IMG/VR virus record: IMGVR_UViG_3300025929_000001
Location: 31,418 to 95,417 of that record
Length of the DNA stretch: 64,000 bases
Strand: one strand, 5' to 3'
DNA from: a virus
Shown: piece by piece, positions 34,191 to 42,759 of the stretch
Position numbering within the stretch: the stretch's first letter is position 1
Layout of the letters: each line of letters starts with the position of its first letter
The notes under the pieces: generated by a model
The model's input: the letters and a program-made list of their open reading frames with translations, nothing else
Database searches by the model: none
Told to the model about the DNA's origin: nothing
Program-made: the position numbers and the translations under genes

Positions 34191-35903
34191 CTAAAACGGA
34201 ATTTCATTACCGTTGATAGCTGTTTGGAACCCGCCGGTGAACGACACTTGCAGGATTTCAGGATGCGGCTTGTTGAGCCAGACCTTTATGTGCGTCGGTG
34301 CGAGCAATTGGTCAAAGAGCTTTGCAGCAGCGTCCGTAGACTCAGGGAATGGTAAGCTTGTCCGTTCTTCCCACCATTCACGAGCTTTGCGGCGGCCGAA
34401 CCCTTCGTGCTCGAACAACACCCATTGATTGTATCGGTGGACGCCGCAAAAGTACGTTACCCAAAGGCTAGGCGGTTTGCCAGGCTTATTGTGTATCTTA
34501 AAGGTAATGGTGTCAACCTTCAGCACCTCCACGACGGGCATGTCATTCTTGATGAGCTCCTCACTGCTAGCATTCATCTTGAGCAGCACCTTAAAGGTGA
34601 ACTCCATGCCGCAGCCCGCGGGTGACTTAAAAGGTTCGCCGCCGCAATAGCGTGCTGAGATGTGGTTATACATCCCGCAGCCGTCGCAAATTTTGATAGG
34701 TACGTCGCCTTTAGCGCCACCCTTCTTGCGCGGCAGCACCGGGTCGTTGATAGGTCCTAAGCGCTTGGAGTTCTGCGCAAAGTCCATCACCAAGCAATTT
34801 TGCTTTTCGGAATGCTCAATTGCATCCAAACGGCCCTGAGTAGTTGTCAGGTCAAAACCGTCTGCGTATAACGGACGCGTACCACGACCAAGCATTTGCA
34901 CCCAAAGAACTGTCGACTGTGTTGGACGCAGCATAACGATAAGGTCAATAGCCTTGAAGTTAACACCGGTCGTCAATATACCGTTGTTCACCATTGCTTT
35001 GAACTTACCCGCTTTCCAGTCCGCGATATTGTCATCGCGTTCCTTGTCGGTCATCTTACTGTGAACACACCGGGCACTGATGCCCAGATAGTTCAGCATT
35101 TGTGTTATCTTAAGTACGTGCTGAATCCCGCTACCAAAAACAAGCCAATGTTCTCGACCATAACCGTGTAGAACGGCCTCTTTGAGCGCAGCAAAAGTAA
35201 TTTCATCTTTATCAACTGCAAGTTGCAGTTCCTTTTGGTTGAATTCGCCACCCTGTAAGTGCACGCCAGTGACGTCCAGGATTGTCTCTGTACTCTTTGG
35301 CACCAACGGCACCAAATAGCCTTCTTTGATGAAACGATTAAATGCCGCCATGCTAGTTACGTCAAACGGAATATCCGTAAAGATACCGTCGTCAGTAATC
35401 TTGCCTTGACCAGCTCGCCACGGCGTAGCGGTAAGACCGATAACGCGCAGATACGGGTTTACTTCTTTGAGCTTAGCGATAACCTTTTGATACATCGACT
35501 CATCGTTTTGCGAGAGCAGGTGGCACTCGTCGATTATCATAAGGTCAACCCGACCGAAGTCAGCAATTGCCTTGTTAATCGACGCGATACCGCAAAAGGT
35601 AATATTGGAATGGAGGTCTTTGCGCTTGAGTCCAGCGCTGTAAATGCCTGCGGGTGCAGTGGGCCAGATGCCCATGAACTCGAGATAGTTTTGCTCGATA
35701 AGTTCTTTTACATGTGTGGCTACAAGTATCTTCTGCCTAGCATACATGCGCAATGCACGTTCCAGGAATGCAGCAATGACCACACTCTTGCCGGTTCCGG
35801 TCGGCATGGCCACCACGGGATGCCTGTCTAAATCAGGCGTCTTTGCAAAATAATCAAATAGGCAGTTAACCGCTTCGTCTTGGTAATCGCGAGGGACTAG
35901 CAT
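34191..35903 (-). CDS. Superfamily 2 DNA helicase
   Basis: 570 residues. RecA-like domain 1 has Walker A MPTGTGKS (33-40) and DECH (125-128). GLTATPWR is motif III. Domain 2 has SGIQHVLK, ARCVHSK, NNGILTTGVNFKAIDLI and QMLGRGTRP (motif VI). A zinc-ribbon-like segment follows (CDGCGMYNHISARYCGG...CGMEF, about 400-430). It resembles DEAD/DEAH helicases such as UvsW/RecQ-like phage enzymes acting in replication and recombination. It lies directly downstream of the Cas4-like nuclease, with a 1-nt gap. Confidence 0.92.
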   Translation of the reverse strand: MLVPRDYQDEAVNCLFDYFAKTPDLDRHPVVAMPTGTGKSVVIAAFLERALRMYARQKILVATHVKELIEQNYLEFMGIWPTAPAGIYSAGLKRKDLHSNITFCGIASINKAIADFGRVDLMIIDECHLLSQNDESMYQKVIAKLKEVNPYLRVIGLTATPWRAGQGKITDDGIFTDIPFDVTSMAAFNRFIKEGYLVPLVPKSTETILDVTGVHLQGGEFNQKELQLAVDKDEITFAALKEAVLHGYGREHWLVFGSGIQHVLKITQMLNYLGISARCVHSKMTDKERDDNIADWKAGKFKAMVNNGILTTGVNFKAIDLIVMLRPTQSTVLWVQMLGRGTRPLYADGFDLTTTQGRLDAIEHSEKQNCLVMDFAQNSKRLGPINDPVLPRKKGGAKGDVPIKICDGCGMYNHISARYCGGEPFKSPAGCGMEFTFKVLLKMNASSEELIKNDMPVVEVLKVDTITFKIHNKPGKPPSLWVTYFCGVHRYNQWVLFEHEGFGRRKAREWWEERTSLPFPESTDAAAKLFDQLLAPTHIKVWLNKPHPEILQVSFTGGFQTAINGNEIPF

Positions 35904-35904
35904 T

Positions 35905-36831
35905 TTAGAATGGTGTGTATTCCTGGCACGCGGCCAATTGCATCTCTTTAGTTAAGATGTCGTTAGTTGGGTCTGGTTGAGTAAATGCACGCCGAGCGCT
36001 CTTGCAACGCCAAGTTCCGTCCTCTGCTGCATACGCATGAAAGCAAGTCCTACAGTTGACCGCTTTTGGAGCATCGTTGTGACAAATGTCTTTCATGTCG
36101 CAGTAGCGGCACGCATACAAACCGGGTGACGCACCGCGTATCTTTGCAGGCGCTTCTCTCAGGTAAATGATTTGCTTTGCGCGGTCAAGGTATTGGTCTG
36201 CAAGCAAGGTGTCCAGGATTACAATCTCCATGTGATACTCGTCAGTGTTCTTGTTGACGGCACCATACAGCGCGTACATCAAACCCATCTTGCGCATGTA
36301 AGTATTCATCTGCGCATAGTGTTCTGGCTTCGCTACCTGTACACCGGACTTCTGTAACTTTAGAAAGGAATTCTCTCCATGAGTCTTGAACTCAAGGAGG
36401 CAAGGCGTACCAACAGGAACATCAGGGACCCCAATGCCCACCCCGTCACCACTGCCGCCAAAATGCCCGCCACAATCTGAAATGCGAAACTGGTTTCCGC
36501 TAGCGTCTTGTTGATAGACCTGCACGCCAATCGAAAGTAGCGCCGCAATAAAACGCGCCTCCTCCAAATGGCCACGATTAAACAGACGTAACATTCGACC
36601 AGTAAACTTCGGCTTCTTAGACCAATGAAATCCATACCAAATTTCCCTCGCACATTCTCGTCCGATCATAGATGCTCCAAGGTGCGACCTGAACCCTTCG
36701 TCTGCACCGCGGAACGCGTCGCCCATGTGGGGCATTACTTGACCCTGCGCAACTCTAAAAGCAGCACCCTGATCCGCCTCCATGGACGATTCGATCAAGG
36801 ACAATGTTTTTAGGGCTAGCTGGTATGCCAT
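35905..36831 (-). CDS. Cas4-like PD-(D/E)xK exonuclease
   Basis: 308 residues. The nuclease core has GGSGDGVG then PCLLEFKTHG (acidic pair and E-x-K), followed by HYAQMNTYMRKMG, the QxxxY-type motif of RecB/Cas4 nucleases. Four C-terminal cysteines (CRYCDMKDIC) probably bind an iron-sulfur cluster. A second Cys cluster is at CRTC. Works with the neighbouring helicase and ssDNA-binding protein in end processing for recombination. Confidence 0.88.
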   Translation of the reverse strand: MAYQLALKTLSLIESSMEADQGAAFRVAQGQVMPHMGDAFRGADEGFRSHLGASMIGRECAREIWYGFHWSKKPKFTGRMLRLFNRGHLEEARFIAALLSIGVQVYQQDASGNQFRISDCGGHFGGSGDGVGIGVPDVPVGTPCLLEFKTHGENSFLKLQKSGVQVAKPEHYAQMNTYMRKMGLMYALYGAVNKNTDEYHMEIVILDTLLADQYLDRAKQIIYLREAPAKIRGASPGLYACRYCDMKDICHNDAPKAVNCRTCFHAYAAEDGTWRCKSARRAFTQPDPTNDILTKEMQLAACQEYTPF

Positions 36832-36849
36832 GTGATTCTCTTATTGTGG

Positions 36850-36882
36850 TCAAAAAGACCAGACCCGTTTTACGGGGTCTGG
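36850..36882 (-). terminator. Terminator after ssDNA-binding gene
   Basis: Minus strand CCAGACCC pairs with GGGTCTGG, followed by TCTTTTTG. Confidence 0.75.
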
Positions 36883-36938
36883 TTGAACTCTAGCCTTGGT
36901 AGGCTGAGAGGAGACAGGGTACTACCGAAAAGAAAAGA

Positions 36939-37784
36939 TTACTGCGCAGGCTGAGCCATCCAGGGCGGAACAGCAGCGCCGGCGGCCGGGTTAGCAGCCA
37001 TCGGGGCCGGGGCACCGGTCGATGCCTGTGAGGGGGCAGTAGTCATCGCCGGGGCCGGGGCAGTCTGGGTAGGGACACCCGCCCAAGCAGGCTGAACCTG
37101 TTGGGCTTGCTGGACGTTTGGGTCTTGCACCGGTGGCTGATAGGCTTGTTGCTGGACTGGCGCAGCTTGTTGGACTGGAGCAGCTTGCGCTGGAGCCTGG
37201 AACGGGACTGCGCCAGCTGGCGGGTTCCATTGGGCTTGTGCTGCGTTCGGTGCAGCGGCGGGAGGTTGATACGCGGCAGGTGGAGCGCCGACCGGGGCAG
37301 CGGCTGGCGGTGGCATCATTGGGGCTGCGCGGACTGGAGCAGGTGCGACCAGATTGACGCCGGTGCTCTTGCTGACTGCGGTTGGGTCGTCTGCACGACG
37401 GAACGCGGTAACGTCGTTGGACTCGTCGTAGTTGCCAGAAGCGGGACGAACCTTGACTTTGGCGCGGAATGGGATGTTGTGGAGTTGCGCGGTGTCTTGC
37501 AGCATCAGCATGTTGCAAGCATGGCAGAGTGCCGACAGTTGCTTCTGGCCGATTTCTTGCGCTTGTGCGGACTGGTTCTGGATGTTGAAGTTCATGAAGA
37601 CCTTACGACCAGCGTATTGACCTTCCAGCACTTTTGCGACAGCAGCCATGATTGTGCCTGTACCAGTACTGGTCGGCTTGACCTCGGTTGACTCGATCGC
37701 GAACAGGTACCAATCCGGTGGAATTGCACCAGCGCGGCCTTCGTCTGGTTGAACATTGTTCGCATTGAAATTAATTTGTGCCAT
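36939..37784 (-). CDS. DUF669-family ssDNA-binding-like protein
   Basis: 281 residues. The N-terminal 130 residues match DUF669: PPDWYLFAIESTEVKPTSTGTG, KVFMNFNIQNQSAQAQEIGQKQLSALCHA, then YDESNDVTAF. Such phage proteins sit with recombinases and behave as single-strand binding proteins. The remaining 150 residues are a Pro/Gln/Ala-rich disordered tail ending WMAQPAQ, like the flexible tails of SSB proteins, though not acidic. It is downstream of the Sak4-like gene. Confidence 0.82.
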   Translation of the reverse strand: MAQINFNANNVQPDEGRAGAIPPDWYLFAIESTEVKPTSTGTGTIMAAVAKVLEGQYAGRKVFMNFNIQNQSAQAQEIGQKQLSALCHACNMLMLQDTAQLHNIPFRAKVKVRPASGNYDESNDVTAFRRADDPTAVSKSTGVNLVAPAPVRAAPMMPPPAAAPVGAPPAAYQPPAAAPNAAQAQWNPPAGAVPFQAPAQAAPVQQAAPVQQQAYQPPVQDPNVQQAQQVQPAWAGVPTQTAPAPAMTTAPSQASTGAPAPMAANPAAGAAVPPWMAQPAQ

Positions 37785-38101
37785 TTGATACTTTCGTTTG
37801 TTTAGGTCGGATATCCATTAAAATCCGCTGGATATCGGTGCGGTTACTAAAAGGGTGGGCAGCTACGCTATCTATTCAGATGACCACCTGATAGCTAGGC
37901 GGTTCACTACGTTTGGTAACGACCATCCTGTTTTACTGCTGCCCGTTGATCTGTGTGGTTACTTGCCCCATCCGTAGGGTAGACCATTGCGGAACATCAT
38001 GTGGATCAGTATGGTCATTTGCTTCGGTATCAAGTTCGGTACGTGAACTGGAGCTTTCGGGAGTTTATTTTTAGCCATGATGATATTTTGGGTAAAATTT
38101 T
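37785..38101. other. Intergenic region between ssDNA-binding and Sak4-like genes
   Basis: About 317 nt. It holds two direct GGATATC copies near 37812 and 37832, one GTGTGGTT word (37953), and a possible 39-residue minus-strand ORF (37959-38078) without a good ribosome binding site. I see no tRNA or clear promoter. Confidence 0.5.
37959..38078 (-). CDS. Possible 39-residue basic mini-protein
   Basis: Begins MAKNKLPKAPVHVPNL and ends NGLPYGWGK. Composition is protein-like and the ORF is intact, but no Shine-Dalgarno precedes the ATG. Could be chance. Confidence 0.35.
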   Translation of the reverse strand: MAKNKLPKAPVHVPNLIPKQMTILIHMMFRNGLPYGWGK

Positions 38102-38935
38102 TTAAACGTCACGATTGTAGACGTCAACGCCGCTGCACTGGTAAATCTCGGCAGCAAGATGATTCCAACCGTGTTCTTTTGGGAGTGCGATACTGTTGAC
38201 CACACCAAAGCGATTACCTGCGACCCATCCGGGTGTACGGGTCAAAGCCAGGACGCGTCCTTGGTTTGCGCTGACACCCTTGTTCATAGTCTTGCCTTCA
38301 GACACGTACAATGGTTCGTGCAGGAAGCCGACAACGTCTGCCCATTGGGTCAGCATTTCGCGCTTGCCGTAAGTCTTTTGATTTTTGGGGGAGTGTAACA
38401 GGATGTCCCACGTATCATATTCGCCAAATGCAGGGTCGACGACCTTAGCTGCAAATACGTGACACGTAAGAACGATATTGATGCCGTAATGGACGGCCAG
38501 TTGATCGCACTTGGTAAGGAAGTTTCCAAACAGTTCGTTGGCGTAGTTGTACGCCTTTCCATATCCGCCCAGGGCGCTTTCCATAGTCACGGCCTTTTTG
38601 TTGCCGTTAGCGGATGCGGGGTCGGAGGAGATAACCGATTGGTGGATCAGACGCTCGAGAGCAGTAGCGCTGTCGAAGATGATGCTTTGGTATGGGAATT
38701 GACCGGCTGCACAATTGGCAAGGACTTCGTCCAGCAGCATCATGACATGGTCGTAGTGTTCCAGCATTGGGGTCTTGTGCACCACGACACCAGCAAAGCC
38801 GACTTCGAGTGGAACTAACAGTGCGCGGGGAGCGCTGCACGCTAGAGTAGTTTTACCCATCTTCTCGACACCGGAAACGACGACGCGAATACCGGTACGG
38901 GCTGAACTGTGCGATACTGCTGCAAGTATTGACAT
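38102..38935 (-). CDS. Sak4-like RecA-fold recombinase ATPase
   Basis: 277 residues: Walker A GVEKMGKTT (22-30), Walker B SIIFDSA (84-90), ALGGYGKAYNYANELF and VLTCHVFAAK. This is the AAA_24/Sak4 arrangement of small phage single-strand annealing ATPases. It pairs functionally with the DUF669 protein and Cas4-like nuclease downstream. The leader contains two hairpins between the promoter at 39025 and the ATG. Confidence 0.88.
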   Translation of the reverse strand: MSILAAVSHSSARTGIRVVVSGVEKMGKTTLACSAPRALLVPLEVGFAGVVVHKTPMLEHYDHVMMLLDEVLANCAAGQFPYQSIIFDSATALERLIHQSVISSDPASANGNKKAVTMESALGGYGKAYNYANELFGNFLTKCDQLAVHYGINIVLTCHVFAAKVVDPAFGEYDTWDILLHSPKNQKTYGKREMLTQWADVVGFLHEPLYVSEGKTMNKGVSANQGRVLALTRTPGWVAGNRFGVVNSIALPKEHGWNHLAAEIYQCSGVDVYNRDV

Positions 38936-38965
38936 GTTTTTGTAAACTCCAAAGATAGGAATACC

Positions 38966-39017
38966 GCCTAAGGCTCTGGCCTAGCGGGGTTTTTAACTCC
39001 CCGGCGTTAACCGGGGG
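38966..39017 (-). promoter_or_regulatory. Leader hairpins of the Sak4-like gene
   Basis: Minus strand CCCCGGTTAACGCCGGGG-type inverted repeat (38997-39016), then an imperfect stem around CCGCTAGGCC...CCTTAGGCGG (38966-38989), between the promoter and the ATG. They may stabilise or attenuate the message. Confidence 0.45.
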
Positions 39018-39024
39018 TAACTAA

Positions 39025-39053
39025 ACTATATGCGTTCAGTTTAGCGAATGCAA
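39025..39053 (-). promoter_or_regulatory. Promoter for Sak4-like gene
   Basis: Minus strand TTGCAT (39048-39053), 17-nt spacer, TATAGT (39025-39030), about 90 nt before the ATG. Confidence 0.6.
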
Positions 39054-39079
39054 GCACTATTTTTCAGGCTGATACCAAA

Positions 39080-39442
39080 TTATTTAATCGGATCTGGCGG
39101 TGGTGTATCTGCGTTGAAAGGATGACCTAATCCATACTTAAGCTTCTGCATGTGCGTATGTGCTTCCGTGACTCTTATGCGCAACGCTATGATATATGCA
39201 TCGTCATCGTCGTAACAGTCTCTAGGCGAAGCATAAGCTTCAAATATTAAGCGGAACGCATGGTCGAAGTGCGCTTGCCTTGCCGGATCAGTAAATGTAG
39301 CCGGGTGGACGAATTGATAGCACTGAGGACACTTCTTAACATCCGCAATGTCATGGTCTGACATGATTTTGATCTGCGCACAGCACGAACTACATTCATA
39401 GACCTTCGAATACTGAAAAGTCTCAACTAGCTTCCATTGCAT
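39080..39442 (-). CDS. Zinc-ribbon-like small protein
   Basis: 120 residues. CSSC at 18-21 and CPQC at 38-41 form a probable zinc ribbon. The rest is helical with an acidic patch (DCYDDDDAY). Overlaps the Lar-like gene by 16 nt. Function unknown. Confidence 0.65.
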   Translation of the reverse strand: MQWKLVETFQYSKVYECSSCCAQIKIMSDHDIADVKKCPQCYQFVHPATFTDPARQAHFDHAFRLIFEAYASPRDCYDDDDAYIIALRIRVTEAHTHMQKLKYGLGHPFNADTPPPDPIK

Positions 39443-39744
39443 TTTGAGTCCCTCATTTGTTTGAGTGCAACTGCATATTGATTCCAGTAGTCGACCGCTT
39501 GCTTCATCCGACTAAAATGGAACTCAGCTGACGGTAAGTATAACAGACAGCCGCAAAACAGATCGCTTGTTTGTGGCCCAAAGCGATCCCCTTGTGTGCA
39601 ACAGACAAGGGTTTCCGTCTTTTCGTGCGGGCCTTCGCTGTAACGGAAAAGCTCTGCTGGAGAGCCACATATCGGACATGCTTCCAATGTCACGCCTTCC
39701 GGTGTAGGGATAGGCTTATAGCAGTCATGCATAGGTGTAGTCAT
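39427..39744 (-). CDS. Lar-like restriction alleviation family protein
   Basis: 105 residues. The layout LEACPICGSPAELF, CCTQGDRFGPQ, FCGCLLYLPS, then AVDYWNQYA fits the Lar restriction-alleviation family (CPfCGs zinc ribbon, C..CG, final A-x-x-x-W-N). Lar modulates type I restriction-modification in Rac prophage. Many phage members are untested. Overlaps both neighbours. Confidence 0.7.
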   Translation of the reverse strand: MTTPMHDCYKPIPTPEGVTLEACPICGSPAELFRYSEGPHEKTETLVCCTQGDRFGPQTSDLFCGCLLYLPSAEFHFSRMKQAVDYWNQYAVALKQMRDSKCNGS

Positions 39745-40235
39745 TTTGCAGCCTCCTCAGCAATTTCAATTAGACGACGTAACCGTTCCATTGCTTGCGT
39801 CTGGTTGGTGGCACCAAGCAAGTTCCAGAGCGCATGCATAGCGGTAGACGTACTCTGCGCAGCGATGCTGTCGCTCGTGAAGCCCTGCGCCCACTGCGGT
39901 CGCATACTGCGTTCCGTTTCAAGCTGCTGCTCTAGCCTTTTAATTCGACTACGCATAAGCGATATGGTCGCAGGTCGCGTATTTGCATCGGCCAATATGA
40001 CGAAGTTGTCAGCAATTGCATCTAACAACTCATTGCGCGTTGCATCGCGGTTTTCCATCGGGCCTGCACGCATAAGCACGCGCTCGATAACTTCTTTTAA
40101 GTCACTCATGTTTTCTCCTGAACTGGTTGGTGCGAACAAACCTTTGTCTGATTCGCATAAGCTGCAAACAGGCTGCGCACGAATGGTCTGGTCGCCACAT
40201 TCGGTGCACCTAATCCAATCGTACGCATCACTCAC
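39741..40235 (-). CDS. Zinc-ribbon plus coiled-coil protein with possible internal start
   Basis: 164 residues from a GTG (40235) preceded by GGAGGAC. The first 32 residues hold CTEC and CSLC. An in-frame ATG at 40109 has its own strong AGGAG and begins MSDLKEVIERV, so a 122-residue form without the zinc ribbon may also be made. The body is helical. The GTG overlaps the ligase stop. Function unknown. Confidence 0.6.
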   Translation of the reverse strand: MSDAYDWIRCTECGDQTIRAQPVCSLCESDKGLFAPTSSGENMSDLKEVIERVLMRAGPMENRDATRNELLDAIADNFVILADANTRPATISLMRSRIKRLEQQLETERSMRPQWAQGFTSDSIAAQSTSTAMHALWNLLGATNQTQAMERLRRLIEIAEEAAK

Positions 40236-41140
40236 ATGTCCTCCGCGGAACGTATGCTTTTGAAGGTTGGGAAGCGCGGTTTATCTTTCACACCTTTCGG
40301 GAACCGCTTGTAGGTGATGAACTGCTTAAGAATCTTTTCCGGGTGCAGGAAGAGATCCCGTCGCATGTCGTGTGGCATTGCGCCAGCACTGACCACAATA
40401 GGCTCACCTGTCTCTACGTCAGTACAATCCAACGCACCGACCATCCCGTTCGGCACCTTGTTTGCCTTATGCGACGTGCGGAACGTGCGACCTAGCTCAT
40501 TGGTCTGTGCTTCATTGAGATTCTCTTCACCTTCAATGATGCCGTTAACCAATGCTTCCGCATCTTCAAAGTCCTTGATGCGCAAGTAGCTGCCTTGCTT
40601 GACGGTACTTTTACCGTTTTTGTGAGCGCCGTTTAGGTCACGCAGGATTGTCCCCTCGTAACCCATCTCAACCCAGGCAGCATGTTGACGGCGCAACTGC
40701 TCGACGTTCTCAACCACAATAAGCGGGACGACCCGCAGTGTGCCACACTTGCCGGCATTCTGCATGGTATAGACGTGATTGGTAAGCAACGCATGCCGCT
40801 GGCGATATGGTAGCTCGATAATGTCGCTGCGGATAAAGTCGAACGCATGCCACAAGGTGAACGGCGTCCCCTCGATGGTATTTACAGCAGACGACGTCAA
40901 CCGGCATAAGTCCGGGTGCGTTTCGTCTTGAGCTGCAAGCTCGCCGTCGATACCTTCGAACTCTGGCTTGCTGTAAAATTCCGTCGTGTAACGGTTTTTT
41001 AAACGTTTGAGCGTGCGTGCGTACATTTGACCAGCAGGGTTAATTCCTCGCACGCCGTCTATCTTTGGCATCGCACCGATCGGGAAGCGTAGTTTATCTT
41101 CTTCGTAGTTCTCCGCCTTGTGTGGTTTAACGAATGTCAT
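40232..41140 (-). CDS. ATP-dependent DNA ligase
   Basis: Seals nicks in DNA. In 302 residues: nucleotidyl motif I PKIDGVRG with Lys 26 as AMP acceptor, GIDGELAA (motif III-like), EGTILRD (motif IV), YLRIKDF (motif V), and an OB-fold C-terminal part. A short single-subunit phage ligase. Start overlaps the upstream stop by ATGA. Confidence 0.92.
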   Translation of the reverse strand: MTFVKPHKAENYEEDKLRFPIGAMPKIDGVRGINPAGQMYARTLKRLKNRYTTEFYSKPEFEGIDGELAAQDETHPDLCRLTSSAVNTIEGTPFTLWHAFDFIRSDIIELPYRQRHALLTNHVYTMQNAGKCGTLRVVPLIVVENVEQLRRQHAAWVEMGYEGTILRDLNGAHKNGKSTVKQGSYLRIKDFEDAEALVNGIIEGEENLNEAQTNELGRTFRTSHKANKVPNGMVGALDCTDVETGEPIVVSAGAMPHDMRRDLFLHPEKILKQFITYKRFPKGVKDKPRFPTFKSIRSAEDM

Positions 41141-41622
41141 GGCTTATCTCCATTTTGGAATGGTTTATTGTCAATCTTACCAGACGCCAAGCTAATATGC
41201 ACGCCGTCGTCGTGTAAGTTTGGACGCGGGTCGTCATCCTCCCGGCGTGCTAGGTTCGGACCCACACCAATGTCACCGCGTACCAATACAGGTGGCGCAG
41301 CATCCTGCTCAGCTTGCAGGCGCCGCGCTTCCTTCAGCTTGCGTTCTTTTAGGACTAGCGGCCCGTAGTGTGCGATCTTCTCGCCGTCGTAAATGCCGTC
41401 AGGTTTGTCACCGGGTTTGCCCAGACCATGAGTGCGCATGTTGGCGCTACGCCAGAGAGCTTTGAACACGTTGAATTCGTAACCGGTAAGACCGAGTGCA
41501 CTTGCGATGTCATCACACTCAGCGCGGTAAGGGTGTTGGTCTGGACGGTTAGGGTGCGTGACGTCGACCAGATAGTAATTCACTTGGCCGCCGTGGGCCA
41601 CTTTGTCTTTCTCGATTGTCAT
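41137..41622 (-). CDS. Conserved phage protein, unknown function
   Basis: 161 residues starting MTIEKDKVAHGG (AGGAAT upstream). Core NYYLVDVTHPNRPDQHPYRA, CDDIASALGLTGYEFNVFKALWRS is a pattern I recognise from uncharacterised phage proteins near replication genes, distantly like DUF3310. C-terminus is disordered and charged. Confidence 0.65.
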   Translation of the reverse strand: MTIEKDKVAHGGQVNYYLVDVTHPNRPDQHPYRAECDDIASALGLTGYEFNVFKALWRSANMRTHGLGKPGDKPDGIYDGEKIAHYGPLVLKERKLKEARRLQAEQDAAPPVLVRGDIGVGPNLARREDDDPRPNLHDDGVHISLASGKIDNKPFQNGDKP

Positions 41623-41638
41623 GTCTTTATTCCTGATA

Positions 41639-41662
41639 ATAAAAAAGCCCCTCGCGGGGCTT
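41639..41662 (-). terminator. Terminator
   Basis: Minus strand AAGCCCC, loop GCGA, GGGGCTT followed by TTTT. It lies just downstream of the gene at 41678. Confidence 0.8.
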
Positions 41663-41677
41663 GGTGGGTTCGGTTGA

Positions 41678-42118
41678 TTAAGCAACCGGCGTTGGCGCTG
41701 CTCGCTTTGGGAGAACGATTTCGAGTCCCGGGGTGCCTTCGGAAATTTTCAGCACCGCATCGAATTCCTTGCGTTGCTTTTCGTCGAGCTTGCGGTACTC
41801 CGCAGTAACCACTTCAGGCTTATACCGGATCAGCGCGTCGACCGGTATTTTCTTCTTGCGGAAGTCTGCCAGATGATTGGCGAGCAACGGCGCATCGACA
41901 GTGCGGTTGATGCGGTACTCGCCTTTAAGCACCCATCCAGCGCTCAGCGGGACGCTGTTGACGCCTTCCGTAGGCTGCGTGAAGTTGTAGTTGAAAATCT
42001 TCTTGCGCAACTCCAGCTCACGGGCCTTGAGAGCTTCCAGTTGCTTCGTGGTAGTGAACCACTCGTCCATATCTGCTTGGGTGACGATTGCAACCGGGGT
42101 CTTGATTACTGCGTTCAT
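41678..42118 (-). CDS. Conserved phage protein, unknown function
   Basis: 146 residues, helical N-terminus (DEWFTTTKQLEALKARELELRKKIF) and LSAGWVLKGEYRINRTVDA in the middle. GGAGCAAT leader. It resembles phage proteins commonly encoded between ligase and polymerase or MazG genes. Function not known to me. Confidence 0.65.
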   Translation of the reverse strand: MNAVIKTPVAIVTQADMDEWFTTTKQLEALKARELELRKKIFNYNFTQPTEGVNSVPLSAGWVLKGEYRINRTVDAPLLANHLADFRKKKIPVDALIRYKPEVVTAEYRKLDEKQRKEFDAVLKISEGTPGLEIVLPKRAAPTPVA

Positions 42119-42145
42119 GGTATTGCTCCTAAATGTGAAGTGTGG

Positions 42146-42688
42146 TTAGTTCCTGCCGCTTGGTAGCGGGTCAAACGCGCCGATTGTTTCAGTTCGCGTT
42201 GCCTGGCGCGTAAGCCCCGCGAGCGCTTCGATCTGCATGCTACCGAGCATAACAGAAATCTTGGGTTCCGGTTTCCAGTAGTTCGGGCCCTTGAGGAACT
42301 TGCCCTCGTCGTCCTTAAGAACTTCGCCGTTGGCGCCGAGCTTGCTGAAGTTGCTTTGCATAATCAGCTGAAGTACCGCATTGTTCGGCAGACCAAACTT
42401 CAGCATCTCGCTGGCGCAGAACACTTGCATGTCGCCGAGCAGGTCAGCTAGCGCGGTCAGCACTTCCAGTTCCGTCGGTGCATTCTCGCCGGTACCCATG
42501 TGACCCGCAAGCTGGATAACGTCGTCGATCTCGTCCAACTCTTTGAGCACGATGCTCTTGAAGTTGCGCAAACGCTGGATTAGCGGCATGCCAATCTTGA
42601 CCGTAGGTGCTTCATTGACCGGTAGCTCGTACATCGTGTTCATGCGGCGGATGTCGGCGCTAAAATCGTAGTTCTTTATATCGTTCAT
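42146..42688 (-). CDS. MazG/HisE-like nucleotide pyrophosphohydrolase
   Basis: 180 residues, all-alpha NTP-PPase type: LKELDEIDDVIQL, ELEVLTALADLLGDMQVF (E-x-x-D metal site), MQSNFSKLG, then GKFLKGPNYWKPEP, which is a frequent ending in phage members. These enzymes hydrolyse NTPs or dNTPs to monophosphates and adjust pools during infection. It sits between primase-helicase and ligase. Confidence 0.8.
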   Translation of the reverse strand: MNDIKNYDFSADIRRMNTMYELPVNEAPTVKIGMPLIQRLRNFKSIVLKELDEIDDVIQLAGHMGTGENAPTELEVLTALADLLGDMQVFCASEMLKFGLPNNAVLQLIMQSNFSKLGANGEVLKDDEGKFLKGPNYWKPEPKISVMLGSMQIEALAGLTRQATRTETIGAFDPLPSGRN

Positions 42689-42728
42689 AGATTGGACTCC
42701 AAGGGGTTAAGGGACGTGCTACCCTGTA

Positions 42729-42756
42729 ATTATAGCATACGCACGTAAATACACAA
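42729..42756 (-). promoter_or_regulatory. Extended -10 promoter
   Basis: Minus strand TTGTGT (42751-42756), 16-nt spacer, TGCTATAAT (TATAAT at 42729-42734). Reads into the MazG-like gene. Confidence 0.65.
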
Positions 42757-42759
42757 CTG

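Noticed and set aside
34197-34220. Possible terminator after the SF2 helicase gene
   Set aside because: A T-rich stretch is present but no stem precedes it on the minus strand.
37785-38101. Possible tRNA or small RNA gene in the gap
   Set aside because: No GGTTCGA-type T-loop, no CCA-proximal acceptor pairing and no cloverleaf could be drawn.
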